Both the position numbers and the translations under genes were made by a program. Source: Butyricicoccus_A sp964387535 (GTDB lineage: Bacteria > Bacillota > Clostridia > Oscillospirales > Butyricicoccaceae). From it: DNA of 26,252 nt. The notes under the pieces were generated by a model. That model searched no databases and was not told the DNA's origin. It worked only from the letters and a program-made list of their open reading frames with translations. Location of the stretch: assembly GCA_964387535.1 (NCBI GenBank), contig CAYLXH010000011.1, positions 1 to 26,252 of the forward strand, read 5' to 3'. This document shows, piece after piece, positions 8,211 through 15,640 of this stretch (position 1 is its first letter; the number at the start of each line of letters is the position of its first letter).

Positions 8211-9194
8211 ATGGAGTTATTGTATCGGCCGAGGAGACTGCGCTCCAGTGAACCATTGCGGAAAATGGTGCGCGAAACACGAATGGACAAGGCATCGCTG
8301 ATTTATCCAATGTTTATCACAGAAGGAAGCAATTGCAAGGAAGAGATTCCGTCCATGAAAGGGCAGTATCGCTGGAGTGTTGACCGAATGGAAGAGCGTC
8401 TATACGAACTGGCAGAGGCGGGAGTCGGTGGCGTCATGCTGTTTGGTATTCCAGAGCACAAGGATGAGGTCGGAAGCCAGGCGTACGCCGAAGACGGAAT
8501 TGTACAGAAGGCATTTCGTAAAGCGAAAAGCGCTTGCCCGGATTTGTATATGATTGGTGATGTTTGCATGTGTGAATATACATCACATGGCCATTGCGGC
8601 GTACTGTGCGGACATGATGTGGATAATGACAAAACATTGGAGCTTCTGGCTCGGACAGCGCTGTCTCAGGTACAAGCGGGTGCCGATATGGTGGCGCCGT
8701 CGGACATGATGGATGGTCGTGTCAGTGCAATTCGCGAGATATTGGACAAGAATGGATTTCTCAATACGCCGATTATGGCGTATTCGGCAAAGTTTGCCTC
8801 AGCATTTTATGGTCCGTTCCGTGATGCGGCAGACTCCGCTCCGGCATTTGGCGACCGAAAGAGTTATCAGATGGACTTCCACAATCGGCGGGAAGCGCTG
8901 AAGGAAGTGATGTTGGATGTCCAGGAGGGGGCAGACATTATTATGATCAAGCCAGCAATGGCATATGGCGACTTGATCCGGGAAGCGAAGGATGCCACAG
9001 ATCTTCCGATTGCGGCGTACAGCGTCAGCGGTGAATATTCGATGGTGAAAACCACGGCAGCAGCCGGTTATCTGGATGAAGAAAAAATTGTCTGTGAGAT
9101 GGCGGCGTGCGCGTATCGTGCTGGTGCTGATATTTATATCAGTTATTTTGCACAAGAGCTTGCAAGGTATATGGATGAGGGATGGATTGGATAG
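8211..9194 (+). CDS. hemB: Delta-aminolevulinic acid dehydratase (porphobilinogen synthase)
   Basis: A 327-residue enzyme that condenses two 5-aminolevulinate molecules to porphobilinogen in tetrapyrrole synthesis. The two Schiff-base lysines are visible, Lys194 in MAYSAKFAS and Lys247 in IMIKPAM. The zinc-type cysteine set is in DVCMCEYTSHGHCG (Cys119, Cys121, Cys129), so it is the zinc-dependent form. AGGAGG sits 7 bases before the ATG. No other hem or cob gene is in the window, which makes it an isolated hemB next to a DUF3267 gene. It ends at a strong terminator. Confidence 0.97.
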   Translation: MELLYRPRRLRSSEPLRKMVRETRMDKASLIYPMFITEGSNCKEEIPSMKGQYRWSVDRMEERLYELAEAGVGGVMLFGIPEHKDEVGSQAYAEDGIVQKAFRKAKSACPDLYMIGDVCMCEYTSHGHCGVLCGHDVDNDKTLELLARTALSQVQAGADMVAPSDMMDGRVSAIREILDKNGFLNTPIMAYSAKFASAFYGPFRDAADSAPAFGDRKSYQMDFHNRREALKEVMLDVQEGADIIMIKPAMAYGDLIREAKDATDLPIAAYSVSGEYSMVKTTAAAGYLDEEKIVCEMAACAYRAGADIYISYFAQELARYMDEGWIG

Positions 9195-9271
9195 ATGATC
9201 CTCCTGATATGGGTATCAGTATGATAATTCTTGCTTTTTGAACAGATAAACTACTGGTTTGAGACAGTGAT

Positions 9272-9320
9272 ATCCCCTTGATGCAGTAAGTTTTTGGCTG
9301 TATCAAGGGGATTTTGTTTC
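9272..9320 (+). terminator. Rho-independent terminator of hemB
   Basis: A 15-pair stem (ATCCCCTTGATGCAG at 9272-9286 with its complement at 9298-9312, one G-U pair) and an 11-base loop, followed by TTTGTTTC. Confidence 0.85.
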
Positions 9321-9457
9321 TTGTATTGTTTCCCAGTTCGGGCTCTCGAGAGAGATTTATGTCGTAACGCAGAAAGAATCAAACAGCGGAGAAGAGAGAT
9401 TTGGTTTGATAAAGTAACAATTTTATGTGTAAATTGCTGTGAATCTATGAAAACCAA

Positions 9458-9497
9458 TTGAATTGCTAGGGAGATTTTGCTATAATATTGCTATAAT
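9458..9497 (+). promoter_or_regulatory. Promoter region of 6-phosphofructokinase with duplicated extended -10
   Basis: TTGAAT at 9458-9463 is 17 bases from TATAAT at 9481-9486, which also has an upstream TGn. The ten bases TTGCTATAAT are then repeated directly one base later, giving a second TGn-TATAAT at 9492-9497 with no matching -35. Confidence 0.75.
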
Positions 9498-9566
9498 CTG
9501 TTGTTGGGATACATCATAGGTGATACAGCAAAATGTGAGAGCGAAAAAATTGGAGGAGAAAGAACG

Positions 9567-10709
9567 ATGAAACGAATTGGTATGTTGACCAGTGGCGGAG
9601 ACTGTCAGGGATTGAATTCGGCACTCCGCGGTGTAGCAAAAGGATTGTATCAGGAATATGGAGATGATATTGAAATTTATGGATTCCGGGACGGCTATAA
9701 GGGTTTGATTGAAGGAAATTATCGCCTGATGTCTCGAAGCGATTTTTCCGGAATTCTGACGATTGGTGGTACGATTTTGGGTACGTCACGTCAGCCGTTT
9801 AAAACCATGAGGATTCCAGATGAAAATGGTGTGACAAAATGCGACAGAATGGTCAAAACGTACCGCGATATGCAGTTGGACTGCCTTGTTATTTTGGGCG
9901 GAAATGGGACGACGAAGTCTGCGAATATGCTGCGGGAAGAAGGGTGCAATGTTATTTCCCTCCCCAAAACCATTGACAATGATTTGTGGGGAACCGATAT
10001 GACATTTGGCTATCAGACTGCGATGGATATTGCGACGGATGTCATTGATAAGATTCACTCTACAGCAACCTCCCATAGCCGAGTTTTTGTTGTTGAAATT
10101 ATGGGACACGGTGCTGGTTGGCTGACTCTGACTTCCGGTATTGCTGGCGGTGCAGATATTATTTTGATTCCGGAAATTCCGTATTCACTGGAGGCAGTAT
10201 GCCGCACGCTGGAGGCGAGACGCAGGAGTGGTCACAGCTTTTCGATTATCGCTGTGGCAGAGGGTGCTGTTTCTATGGAAGAAGCAGCCATGTCTAAGAA
10301 AGAATTTAAGGCGGCACGTGCGGCTATGACGGATCCTTCGATTGGCTTCCGCCTTGCCCGTGAGCTAAACGACCTGTGTGATCAGGAAGTTCGCGTCGTG
10401 AATCCGGGTCATTTCCAGAGAGGCGGCAGCCCGGATGCCGCGGATCGAATTTTGACGACCCGTTTGGGAGCGGGAGCAGCGCGACTGATTAAGCATCAGC
10501 AATACGGTAATATGGTCGCACTTCGCAACAATGAGATTATTGCGGTACCGCTGAGTGAAGTTGCCGGAAAGCTGAAGATGGTACCGGTTGACGATCAGCT
10601 GATTGAGACGGGACGTGCGATTGGCATCAGCTTTGGTGACGAGGTCGATGAAAAGGTCAAGAAGAAAAAAGAAAAGAAAAAGAAGGAAAAAGACAAGAAA
10701 GACGAGTAA
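9567..10709 (+). CDS. 6-phosphofructokinase, mixed (group III-like) type
   Basis: A 380-residue PFK. It phosphorylates fructose 6-phosphate in glycolysis. Motifs are the N-terminal nucleotide loop TSGGDCQGLN (8-17), GGNGT (111-115), PKTIDND (133-139, catalytic Asp137) and MGHGAGW. The two phosphoryl-donor positions disagree: glycine at the E. coli Gly104 equivalent (ATP-like) but lysine at the Gly124 equivalent (Lys134, PPi-like). This combination marks the mixed-substrate group, so the donor cannot be settled from sequence. The last 18 or so residues are almost all Lys and Glu. The ATG at 9567 is preceded 8 bases upstream by GGAGGAG; an upstream in-frame ATG at 9501 has no such site and lies next to the promoter. 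Confidence 0.93.
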   Translation: MKRIGMLTSGGDCQGLNSALRGVAKGLYQEYGDDIEIYGFRDGYKGLIEGNYRLMSRSDFSGILTIGGTILGTSRQPFKTMRIPDENGVTKCDRMVKTYRDMQLDCLVILGGNGTTKSANMLREEGCNVISLPKTIDNDLWGTDMTFGYQTAMDIATDVIDKIHSTATSHSRVFVVEIMGHGAGWLTLTSGIAGGADIILIPEIPYSLEAVCRTLEARRRSGHSFSIIAVAEGAVSMEEAAMSKKEFKAARAAMTDPSIGFRLARELNDLCDQEVRVVNPGHFQRGGSPDAADRILTTRLGAGAARLIKHQQYGNMVALRNNEIIAVPLSEVAGKLKMVPVDDQLIETGRAIGISFGDEVDEKVKKKKEKKKKEKDKKDE

Positions 10710-10730
10710 TTCTTTATTCCAGTAATGAGG

Positions 10731-10764
10731 AAAGGCTGTTTCGGTGATCTGGACAGCCTTTTCT
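10731..10764 (+). terminator. Probable terminator or attenuator between phosphofructokinase and C-N hydrolase genes
   Basis: AAAGGCTGT (10731-10739) pairs with ACAGCCTTT (10753-10761) around a 13-base loop, followed by TCTACTC. The stem is short and the U tract modest, so read-through into the next gene is likely. Confidence 0.6.
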
Positions 10765-10790
10765 ACTCAGACGAAAGGAGAGAGTATCGT

Positions 10791-11594
10791 ATGAGGGCAG
10801 CTTTATTGCAGCTTTCCGTTCATGATGGAGAAACCGCAGACCAGCGTTCGGAGCGCGTGCAGGCACTTCTGTCACGTCAGGTGGATCATGCGCAGACGTA
10901 TGATATACTCGTACTTCCAGAACTGTGGAAAGTCGGTTATTCCAATTATGATCATTATCTTCGTTGTAGTGAACCGCTGCATGGTAATACGGTGCGCACG
11001 TTTTCGCGCTGGGCGCAGCGTCTATTTTGTACTATGGTGCCGGGCAGCTTTTTGGAAAAGCAAAAGGATGGATTTTTGTACAATGCCATGCCGTTGATTG
11101 AGACAAACGGTATTCAGCGTGCAGTGTATCGAAAGATTCATCTGTTTGGTTTTCAATCTCGTGAACAACAGCTGTTGCACCCGGGCAATCAGATTGCTGT
11201 TGTGCAGACACGATTGGGAAAGATTGGTCTTGCGACCTGCTATGATCTGCGGTTTCCGGAGCAGTTCCGCGCGATGGTAGATGCTGGAGCAGAAATATTT
11301 TGTGTGGCTGCGGCATGGCCGAGAGAGCGTATGCGTGATTGGCGTACGTTTTGTCGGGCACGCGCGATGGAAAATCAGTGTTATCTGTTGGCATGCAATC
11401 ATGTCGGAACGCACGCTGGAGTCACCGGTGCAGGACATAGCATGATCGTTGCGCCGGATGGAACAATTTTGGCAGAGGCTGGCGAAGAAGAAGTTCTCCT
11501 GACGGCTGAGTTTGATCTTGCTGAGGTGAGACGGGTTCGGGAAGGCTTTCCTGTGCTGCAAAACCGTGTGGCCATCAGTGACATATCCGTGTGA
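10791..11594 (+). CDS. Carbon-nitrogen hydrolase (nitrilase superfamily, omega-amidase-like)
   Basis: A 267-residue nitrilase-superfamily protein with the full Glu-Lys-Cys triad: Glu44 in LPELW, Lys115 in YRKIHLF, and Cys150 in ATCYDLRFPE. The CYDLRFPE context is that of amidases of the Nit2/YafV (omega-amidase) branch, which hydrolyse 2-oxoglutaramate-type amides; the exact substrate is not certain. The ATG at 10791 is chosen because AAAGGAGA precedes it and because the longer frame from 10725 would start inside the upstream hairpin. It could be read from the phosphofructokinase transcript. It ends in a strong shared terminator. Confidence 0.88.
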   Translation: MRAALLQLSVHDGETADQRSERVQALLSRQVDHAQTYDILVLPELWKVGYSNYDHYLRCSEPLHGNTVRTFSRWAQRLFCTMVPGSFLEKQKDGFLYNAMPLIETNGIQRAVYRKIHLFGFQSREQQLLHPGNQIAVVQTRLGKIGLATCYDLRFPEQFRAMVDAGAEIFCVAAAWPRERMRDWRTFCRARAMENQCYLLACNHVGTHAGVTGAGHSMIVAPDGTILAEAGEEEVLLTAEFDLAEVRRVREGFPVLQNRVAISDISV

Positions 11595-11614
11595 CAGGTT
11601 GGATTTACTGGACG

Positions 11615-11648
11615 AAAAAGGCTGATCACAGAAGCGATCAGCCTTTTT
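11615..11648. terminator. Bidirectional terminator between C-N hydrolase and pckA
   Basis: AAAAAGGCTGATC (11615-11627) and its perfect complement (11636-11648) form a 13-pair stem with an 8-base loop. Flanking A and T runs give a U tract in both directions, serving the two converging genes. Confidence 0.9.
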
Positions 11649-11675
11649 ATCATAGGAGTTTTATTTCGTGTGTTT

Positions 11676-13249
11676 TTATGCCTTCGGACCAGCGTTCACA
11701 ATTTCTTCCGGCATGTGAGAATACTTCTCAGAGAAGTTCTTGACAAACATGGCAGACAGCTTGCCAGCTGCTTCCTTGTATGCATCCTGGTCAGCCCACA
11801 TCTTGGACGGGATCAGCAGTTCATCCGGAACACCCGGGCAGGTGGTCGGAACAGCAACACCGAAATACGGGTCTTCTACGAATTCACTCTTGAGCAGTTC
11901 TCCGTTCAGTGCAGCGGTAACCATGGCACGGGTATACTTGAGCTTCGTGCGCTCACCGGTACCATTCCAACCGGTGTTAACCAGATAAACGGAAGCGCCG
12001 GTTTTTTCTACCTTTTCCTTCAGCATAGCGGCGTACTTTGCCGGATCCAGCGGCAGGAACGGCTCGCCAAAGCAAGTGGAGAAAGTCGGAACAGGCTCCT
12101 TGACGCCGATTTCCGTGCCAGCCAGCTTGGAGGTAAAGCCGGATACAAAGTAGTACATTGCCTGCTCATTGTTCAGCTTAGAGATTGGAGGCAGAACGCC
12201 AAATGCGTCAGCGGTCAGGAAGATAACGGTTTTCGGAATACCACCCTGTCCAGACATTTCTGCATTGTTGATGTATTCAACCGGATAACCAACGCGGGAG
12301 TTCACGGCGAGGGAATCGTCGTCAAAATCAAATTCGCGGGTTTCGTCGTCCATCACAACGTTTTCTACCAGAGCGCCGAACTTGATGGCGTTGTAGNNNN
12401 NNNNNNATCTGGCTCATTTTCAGCAGAGAGATTGATGCACTTAGCGTAGCATCCGCCTTCGATGTTGAATACTCCGTCATCCGACCAGCCATGCTCGTCA
12501 TCGCCGATCAGTTTGCGGTTCGGGTCAGCAGACAGTGTAGTCTTACCCGTGCCGGACAGGCCAAAGAATACAGCGGAATCTCCGTCAACACCGATATTGG
12601 CTGAGCAGTGCATCGGGAAAACACCTTCCTTCGGAAGGATATAGTTCATGGTAGAGAATACAGACTTCTTGATTTCGCCAGCGTACTGGGATCCGGCAAT
12701 CAGAACGATTTTTTTCTCATAGTCGATGACGATGGCAGCTTCCGAACGGGTGCCGTCGATTTCTGGAATGCACTTGAAGCCCGGAGCAGCGATGACCGTG
12801 TAGTCTTCCGAGAAGTTTTCCAGCTGTTCGGCAGTCGGGCGGCGCAGAAGCTGATGAATAAACAGGTTCTGGGAAGCCAGCTCGTTGACGATGCGGAATG
12901 ACTTAGTATACTTCGGATCAGCACCGGCAAAACCGTCAAACAGGAAGATTTCCTTGTTCTGTAAGTAAGCAATGACCTTATTGTACAGGGCATCAAAGCA
13001 CTCCTGAGACATCGGCTTGTTAACCTTGCCCCATGCAATTTCGTCATGTACACCTTCGCTGTCCACGATGAACTTGTCATTGGCAGAACGACCGGTGTAT
13101 TTTCCGGTCTTGACCACCAGAGCGCCGGTGTTGGACAGCTTACCTTCGCCGCGGCGAAGAGCGTGCTCAGTCAGCTGAGCCGGAGTCAGATTGCGATAAA
13201 CCGCAGCAGCGTTGATGATGCCCAGTTTTTCTAAACCATAAGTGTTCAT
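11676..13249 (-). CDS. pckA: Phosphoenolpyruvate carboxykinase (ATP), interrupted by an assembly gap
   Basis: ATP-dependent PEP carboxykinase, interconverting oxaloacetate plus ATP with PEP, CO2 and ADP. N-terminal GRSANDKF (residues 53-60) is the oxaloacetate-site signature. GLSGTGKTTLS is the P-loop, GDDEHGW the metal-binding box, and RTKLKYTRAM is near the C-terminus. The ATG at 13249 has a GGAGG 10 bases upstream. Ten N at 12397-12406 separate the upstream part, ending SAENEPD, from the downstream part, beginning YNAIKFGALVENV. In relatives only one residue (usually Ile, EPEIYNAI) lies between these points, so the gene is probably intact and the frame break is an artefact of the placeholder length. 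Promoter at 13391-13420, terminator at 11615-11648. Confidence 0.93.
12397..12406. other. Assembly gap (10 N) inside pckA
   Basis: Ten undetermined bases. The flanks read GAT before and C-TAC after on the coding strand, so two missing bases (giving an Ile codon) would restore the frame. Confidence 0.9.
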
Positions 13250-13390
13250 TGGGATATTACCTCCATATATATTACATAAGTGATAGCAAGACACCGCCGA
13301 TCCTGCAACTTCATCATAATCAGACAGGTCCTTGCGAAGAAAAGCGAACAGGAAAAAGTATCCTGCTTCTGTCCAGTACTACGATACCAT

Positions 13391-13420
13391 ATTATATAGG
13401 AGAAATCAAGCGGTTCCCAA
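13391..13420 (-). promoter_or_regulatory. Promoter of pckA
   Basis: On the minus strand, TTGGGA (13420-13415) and a perfect TATAAT (13396-13391) are separated by 18 bases. This predicts a leader of about 135 bases. Confidence 0.7.
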
Positions 13421-13447
13421 ACTTTATTGACTGTTTCAAGAGTGAAA

Positions 13448-13477
13448 TTGACTGAAAAGACAAAAAAACGGTATTAT
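13448..13477 (+). promoter_or_regulatory. Orphan promoter-like sequence on the plus strand
   Basis: TTGACT (13448-13453) and TATTAT (13472-13477) are 18 bases apart. No plus-strand gene follows before 15641, and the next hairpin (13574-13603) lacks a U tract on this strand. It may be fortuitous or drive a small RNA. Confidence 0.3.
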
Positions 13478-13573
13478 TTTGAAATAAATTGTGCAAATAG
13501 ACAAGTAGCAATGCACCAAAAATCACAGAGGATTTTATATGAGAACACAGAGGACAAGACAAAATAATAATAT

Positions 13574-13603
13574 ATGCTCCTGACGGAATAAAGTCAGGAG
13601 CAT
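13574..13603 (-). terminator. Terminator of the VanY-like gene
   Basis: ATGCTCCTGAC (13574-13584) and its perfect complement (13593-13603) form an 11-pair stem with an 8-base loop. On the minus strand it is followed by ATATTATTATTTTG, so it serves the gene whose stop is at 13654. Confidence 0.75.
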
Positions 13604-13653
13604 GCAAAAATAAAAGACGGATAAGCGCTGAGAAAAGAAAAATCGGGAGTGCA

Positions 13654-14493
13654 TCAATGGCATTCCTCTGCTTTGCCGAGGTATTCTTCGAGACAGAGCC
13701 CTTGTTCTGTTATATTATGTGCCGCTGTCTTTCCAACGTAGCGGAAATGCCAGGGTTCATAAATAACACCGGTAATGTCAGTTTTGTTTTCCGGATAACG
13801 CAGGATAAAACCATATTCTGCACAGTGCGCGTTAAGCCAATCGAAGGCATCGGTGTTTTCGAATCCCCGGGTCAAAGAGGAATATTGTGCGGAGTACTGC
13901 TGCGTTATGATATCAACAGCCAGTCCCGTCGCGTGTTCCGAGGTGCCGGGGGCTGCTACAATGCGTGCGGCATCACGCCGCGCTTTCCGGAGACTTTTTC
14001 CATAGGAACGCTGTTTTTCTACTTGACGCTCATACAGCTGTTTCTGATAATCTTTGTCCCGGTAGGCCGAACAGATCACCAGATCATGACCGGCATGCTG
14101 CCCGTCAGCAATCATATGATGTAACGCTTTGGCTGCGCGTTGATCAAATTGCATATCGCCGCCGATCTCTGTGAGATCGGGAGAGTAGTCGTCGGACAAA
14201 GGATTGTCCGCGTTTACCAATAAAAGCTGCCAGCGCTTGGCGCGTCTTCGATAGAGCTCTTGCAGTGCCTGTTCTTCTGCTTCCTGTGTCAACTGTTCCT
14301 GATAGTCAAACAATTGCTTGTCCGAAACAGAGGGAAGAGGGAATTCTACTGCAGAGACATTGACGGTTTCCGCCGTTGACTGAGACGCAGGAATGGAAGA
14401 ATTGTCAGCTGCGGCATAGGTTGCCAAAAAAGAGGCACACAGAAAAGCTGCGGTCAGACGCAGGGGAATTGGTAAATAAACAGGTTGTCTCAC
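13654..14493 (-). CDS. VanY-like D-alanyl-D-alanine carboxypeptidase (M15B), exported
   Basis: A 279-residue protein with an N-terminal signal or anchor segment (hydrophobic residues 11-29), a linker rich in Ser, Thr and Glu up to about residue 110, and an M15B zinc peptidase domain. Domain motifs are CSAYR (141-145), SEHATGLAVD (185-194, zinc ligands His187 and Asp194) and EPWHFRYVG (246-254, zinc ligand His249). Family members trim the terminal D-Ala from peptidoglycan stem peptides outside the membrane. The start is a GTG; no upstream ATG is in frame. The promoter lies so close that the leader is only about 11 bases, and the ribosome binding site (GGTGATGA) is weak. No vanR/S or other resistance genes are nearby, so a housekeeping cell-wall role is more likely. 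Confidence 0.88.
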   Translation of the reverse strand: MRQPVYLPIPLRLTAAFLCASFLATYAAADNSSIPASQSTAETVNVSAVEFPLPSVSDKQLFDYQEQLTQEAEEQALQELYRRRAKRWQLLLVNADNPLSDDYSPDLTEIGGDMQFDQRAAKALHHMIADGQHAGHDLVICSAYRDKDYQKQLYERQVEKQRSYGKSLRKARRDAARIVAAPGTSEHATGLAVDIITQQYSAQYSSLTRGFENTDAFDWLNAHCAEYGFILRYPENKTDITGVIYEPWHFRYVGKTAAHNITEQGLCLEEYLGKAEECH

Positions 14494-14510
14494 ATATCAT
14501 CACCAGACTA

Positions 14511-14539
14511 ATAGTACTTGCTGTGCAAAAAAAAGTCAA
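14511..14539 (-). promoter_or_regulatory. SigA-type promoter of the VanY-like gene
   Basis: On the minus strand, TTGACT (14539-14534) and TACTAT (14516-14511) are separated by 17 bases, the second of which ends 17 bases before the GTG start. Confidence 0.7.
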
Positions 14540-14562
14540 AGGAAAACAGTCGAATTTTACAA

Positions 14563-15483
14563 TTATGTTGTATGATTTTCGATAGAATGGACACCAGTTC
14601 CGTCAAACGTCGGAATAAAGCTTTCTCCAACGGATTCCTGATCCTGCTGATATCCGGCGAGTCCCAGCGATTGCATGAGGTAACAGGCGTGCTCGTATTC
14701 CTCGTCGCTGATGCGGCGGTTCAATTCGGGATAATCATCCAGTGAAGTCATGGGGGTAAACTGACGCATCAGGCTGAACAGGATTTTGTCTCCCCAATGG
14801 CTGGACACATGGCGGAGTATCTGTGCGGTATCACTGGACAGACCGGGAAGCATCAGGTGGCGGACAATGGTACCACGCCTCAGTAAACCGTCAGAGGTGA
14901 AAGAGGGCGCCCCGGTCTGCCGTATCATTTCCCCAATGGCCTCGCAGACCATGTCGAAATAATCCGGTGCAGCCGAGTAGCGGGAGGAATAGTAGCTGCT
15001 GTAGTATTTGAAGTCCGGCAGATAGATATCCACTAAACCGTCCAACGTGCGCAGGGTGTCGACGGTTTCATACCCACTGCTGTTCCAGACGAAGGGGATC
15101 GTCAGTCCACGGGTACGGGATAGGATCATGGCTTCGCGAATGGAAGGGGTGTAATGCGTTGGTGTGACGAGATCGATATTATGAGCACCTTGCTGCTCCA
15201 GAGAAAGAAAGGTGTCAGCCAGATCCGATACTGTGGTGAGAGTTCCATTGGAGCAGGCTTTTGGACCGCTGATGACAGAATTTTGACAAAATACGCAGCG
15301 CAGGGAACAGTGACAGAAAAAAACGGTGCCGGCTCCGTGTGAACCGGATAGACAGGGTTCTTCCCAGAGATGCAGACTGGCGCGGCCAATGCGCATTTGA
15401 TTGCCGGCTCCACAGAAGCCCGTGCGTCCAGAGGTGCGATCGGTATGGCACAGACGGGGACACAGCTGGCAGTCATGATACAT
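14563..15483 (-). CDS. Radical SAM protein, PflX-like (COG1313)
   Basis: A 306-residue protein of the pyruvate-formate-lyase-activating-enzyme-like family. The radical SAM cluster motif CxxxCxxC is CSLRCVFC (Cys59, Cys63, Cys66). A second cysteine set, CQLCPRLC plus FCGAG (Cys5, Cys8, Cys12, Cys24), fits the N-terminal Fe-S or zinc site typical of PflX proteins. The function of this branch is not established; relation to glycyl-radical enzyme activation is only by homology, and no glycyl radical enzyme is nearby. The ATG at 15483 is preceded by GGAGGGG. It is transcribed divergently from adenine deaminase. Confidence 0.87.
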   Translation of the reverse strand: MYHDCQLCPRLCHTDRTSGRTGFCGAGNQMRIGRASLHLWEEPCLSGSHGAGTVFFCHCSLRCVFCQNSVISGPKACSNGTLTTVSDLADTFLSLEQQGAHNIDLVTPTHYTPSIREAMILSRTRGLTIPFVWNSSGYETVDTLRTLDGLVDIYLPDFKYYSSYYSSRYSAAPDYFDMVCEAIGEMIRQTGAPSFTSDGLLRRGTIVRHLMLPGLSSDTAQILRHVSSHWGDKILFSLMRQFTPMTSLDDYPELNRRISDEEYEHACYLMQSLGLAGYQQDQESVGESFIPTFDGTGVHSIENHTT

Positions 15484-15509
15484 ATAACCCCTCCGTTCTA
15501 AAAATTTTC

Positions 15510-15559
15510 TTCAGTATAACATATCTCTCCGCAAAACGCGAGTTTCGTGGTATACTGAA
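15510..15559. promoter_or_regulatory. Divergent extended -10 promoters within an inverted repeat
   Basis: TTCAGTATAACA (15510-15521) and TGGTATACTGAA (15548-15559) are inverted copies with one mismatch, 26 bases apart. Each contains TGn-TATACT facing outward: minus strand toward the radical SAM gene, plus strand toward adenine deaminase. Neither has a good -35. Confidence 0.6.
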
Positions 15560-15640
15560 CATGAATGGAGCAGGAGAGGAATGGGTGATGAGTGAGGGGA
15601 AACCCGGTTGATTCAGAGTAATAGAGAGGAAGACGCAATC

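Larger units (their letters stand above)
9195..9566. other. Intergenic region between hemB and the phosphofructokinase gene
   Basis: This 372-base gap holds the hemB terminator (9272-9320), the phosphofructokinase promoter region (9458-9497) and a roughly 60-base leader. Between them is about 140 bases in which I see no gene; the only notable item is a perfect 10-base palindrome CTCTCGAGAG near 9343. Confidence 0.6.
13250..13653. other. Gene-poor region between pckA and the VanY-like gene
   Basis: This 404-base stretch holds the pckA leader of about 135 bases (13250-13384), the pckA promoter, an outward-facing plus-strand promoter-like sequence (13448-13477) and the VanY terminator (13574-13603). 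The leader can form a stem from GCAAGAC (13286-13292) and GTCCTTGC (13328-13335). I see no known riboswitch and no convincing gene. One 14-codon frame on the plus strand starts with an ATG near 13538, too short to call. Confidence 0.55.

Noticed and set aside
9251..9457. A 68-codon minus-strand frame downstream of hemB
   Set aside because: It covers the hemB terminator, has no ribosome binding site and no recognisable protein pattern.
348..13525. The 13-base string GCACCAAAAATCA occurs at 348-360 and 13513-13525
   Set aside because: A few 13-base matches are expected by chance in 26 kb, more so in AT-rich DNA, and the sites are not placed alike relative to promoters.
13654..14493. Vancomycin resistance (VanY) locus
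   Set aside because: There are no vanR, vanS, vanH or ligase genes nearby; M15B carboxypeptidases are common housekeeping enzymes.
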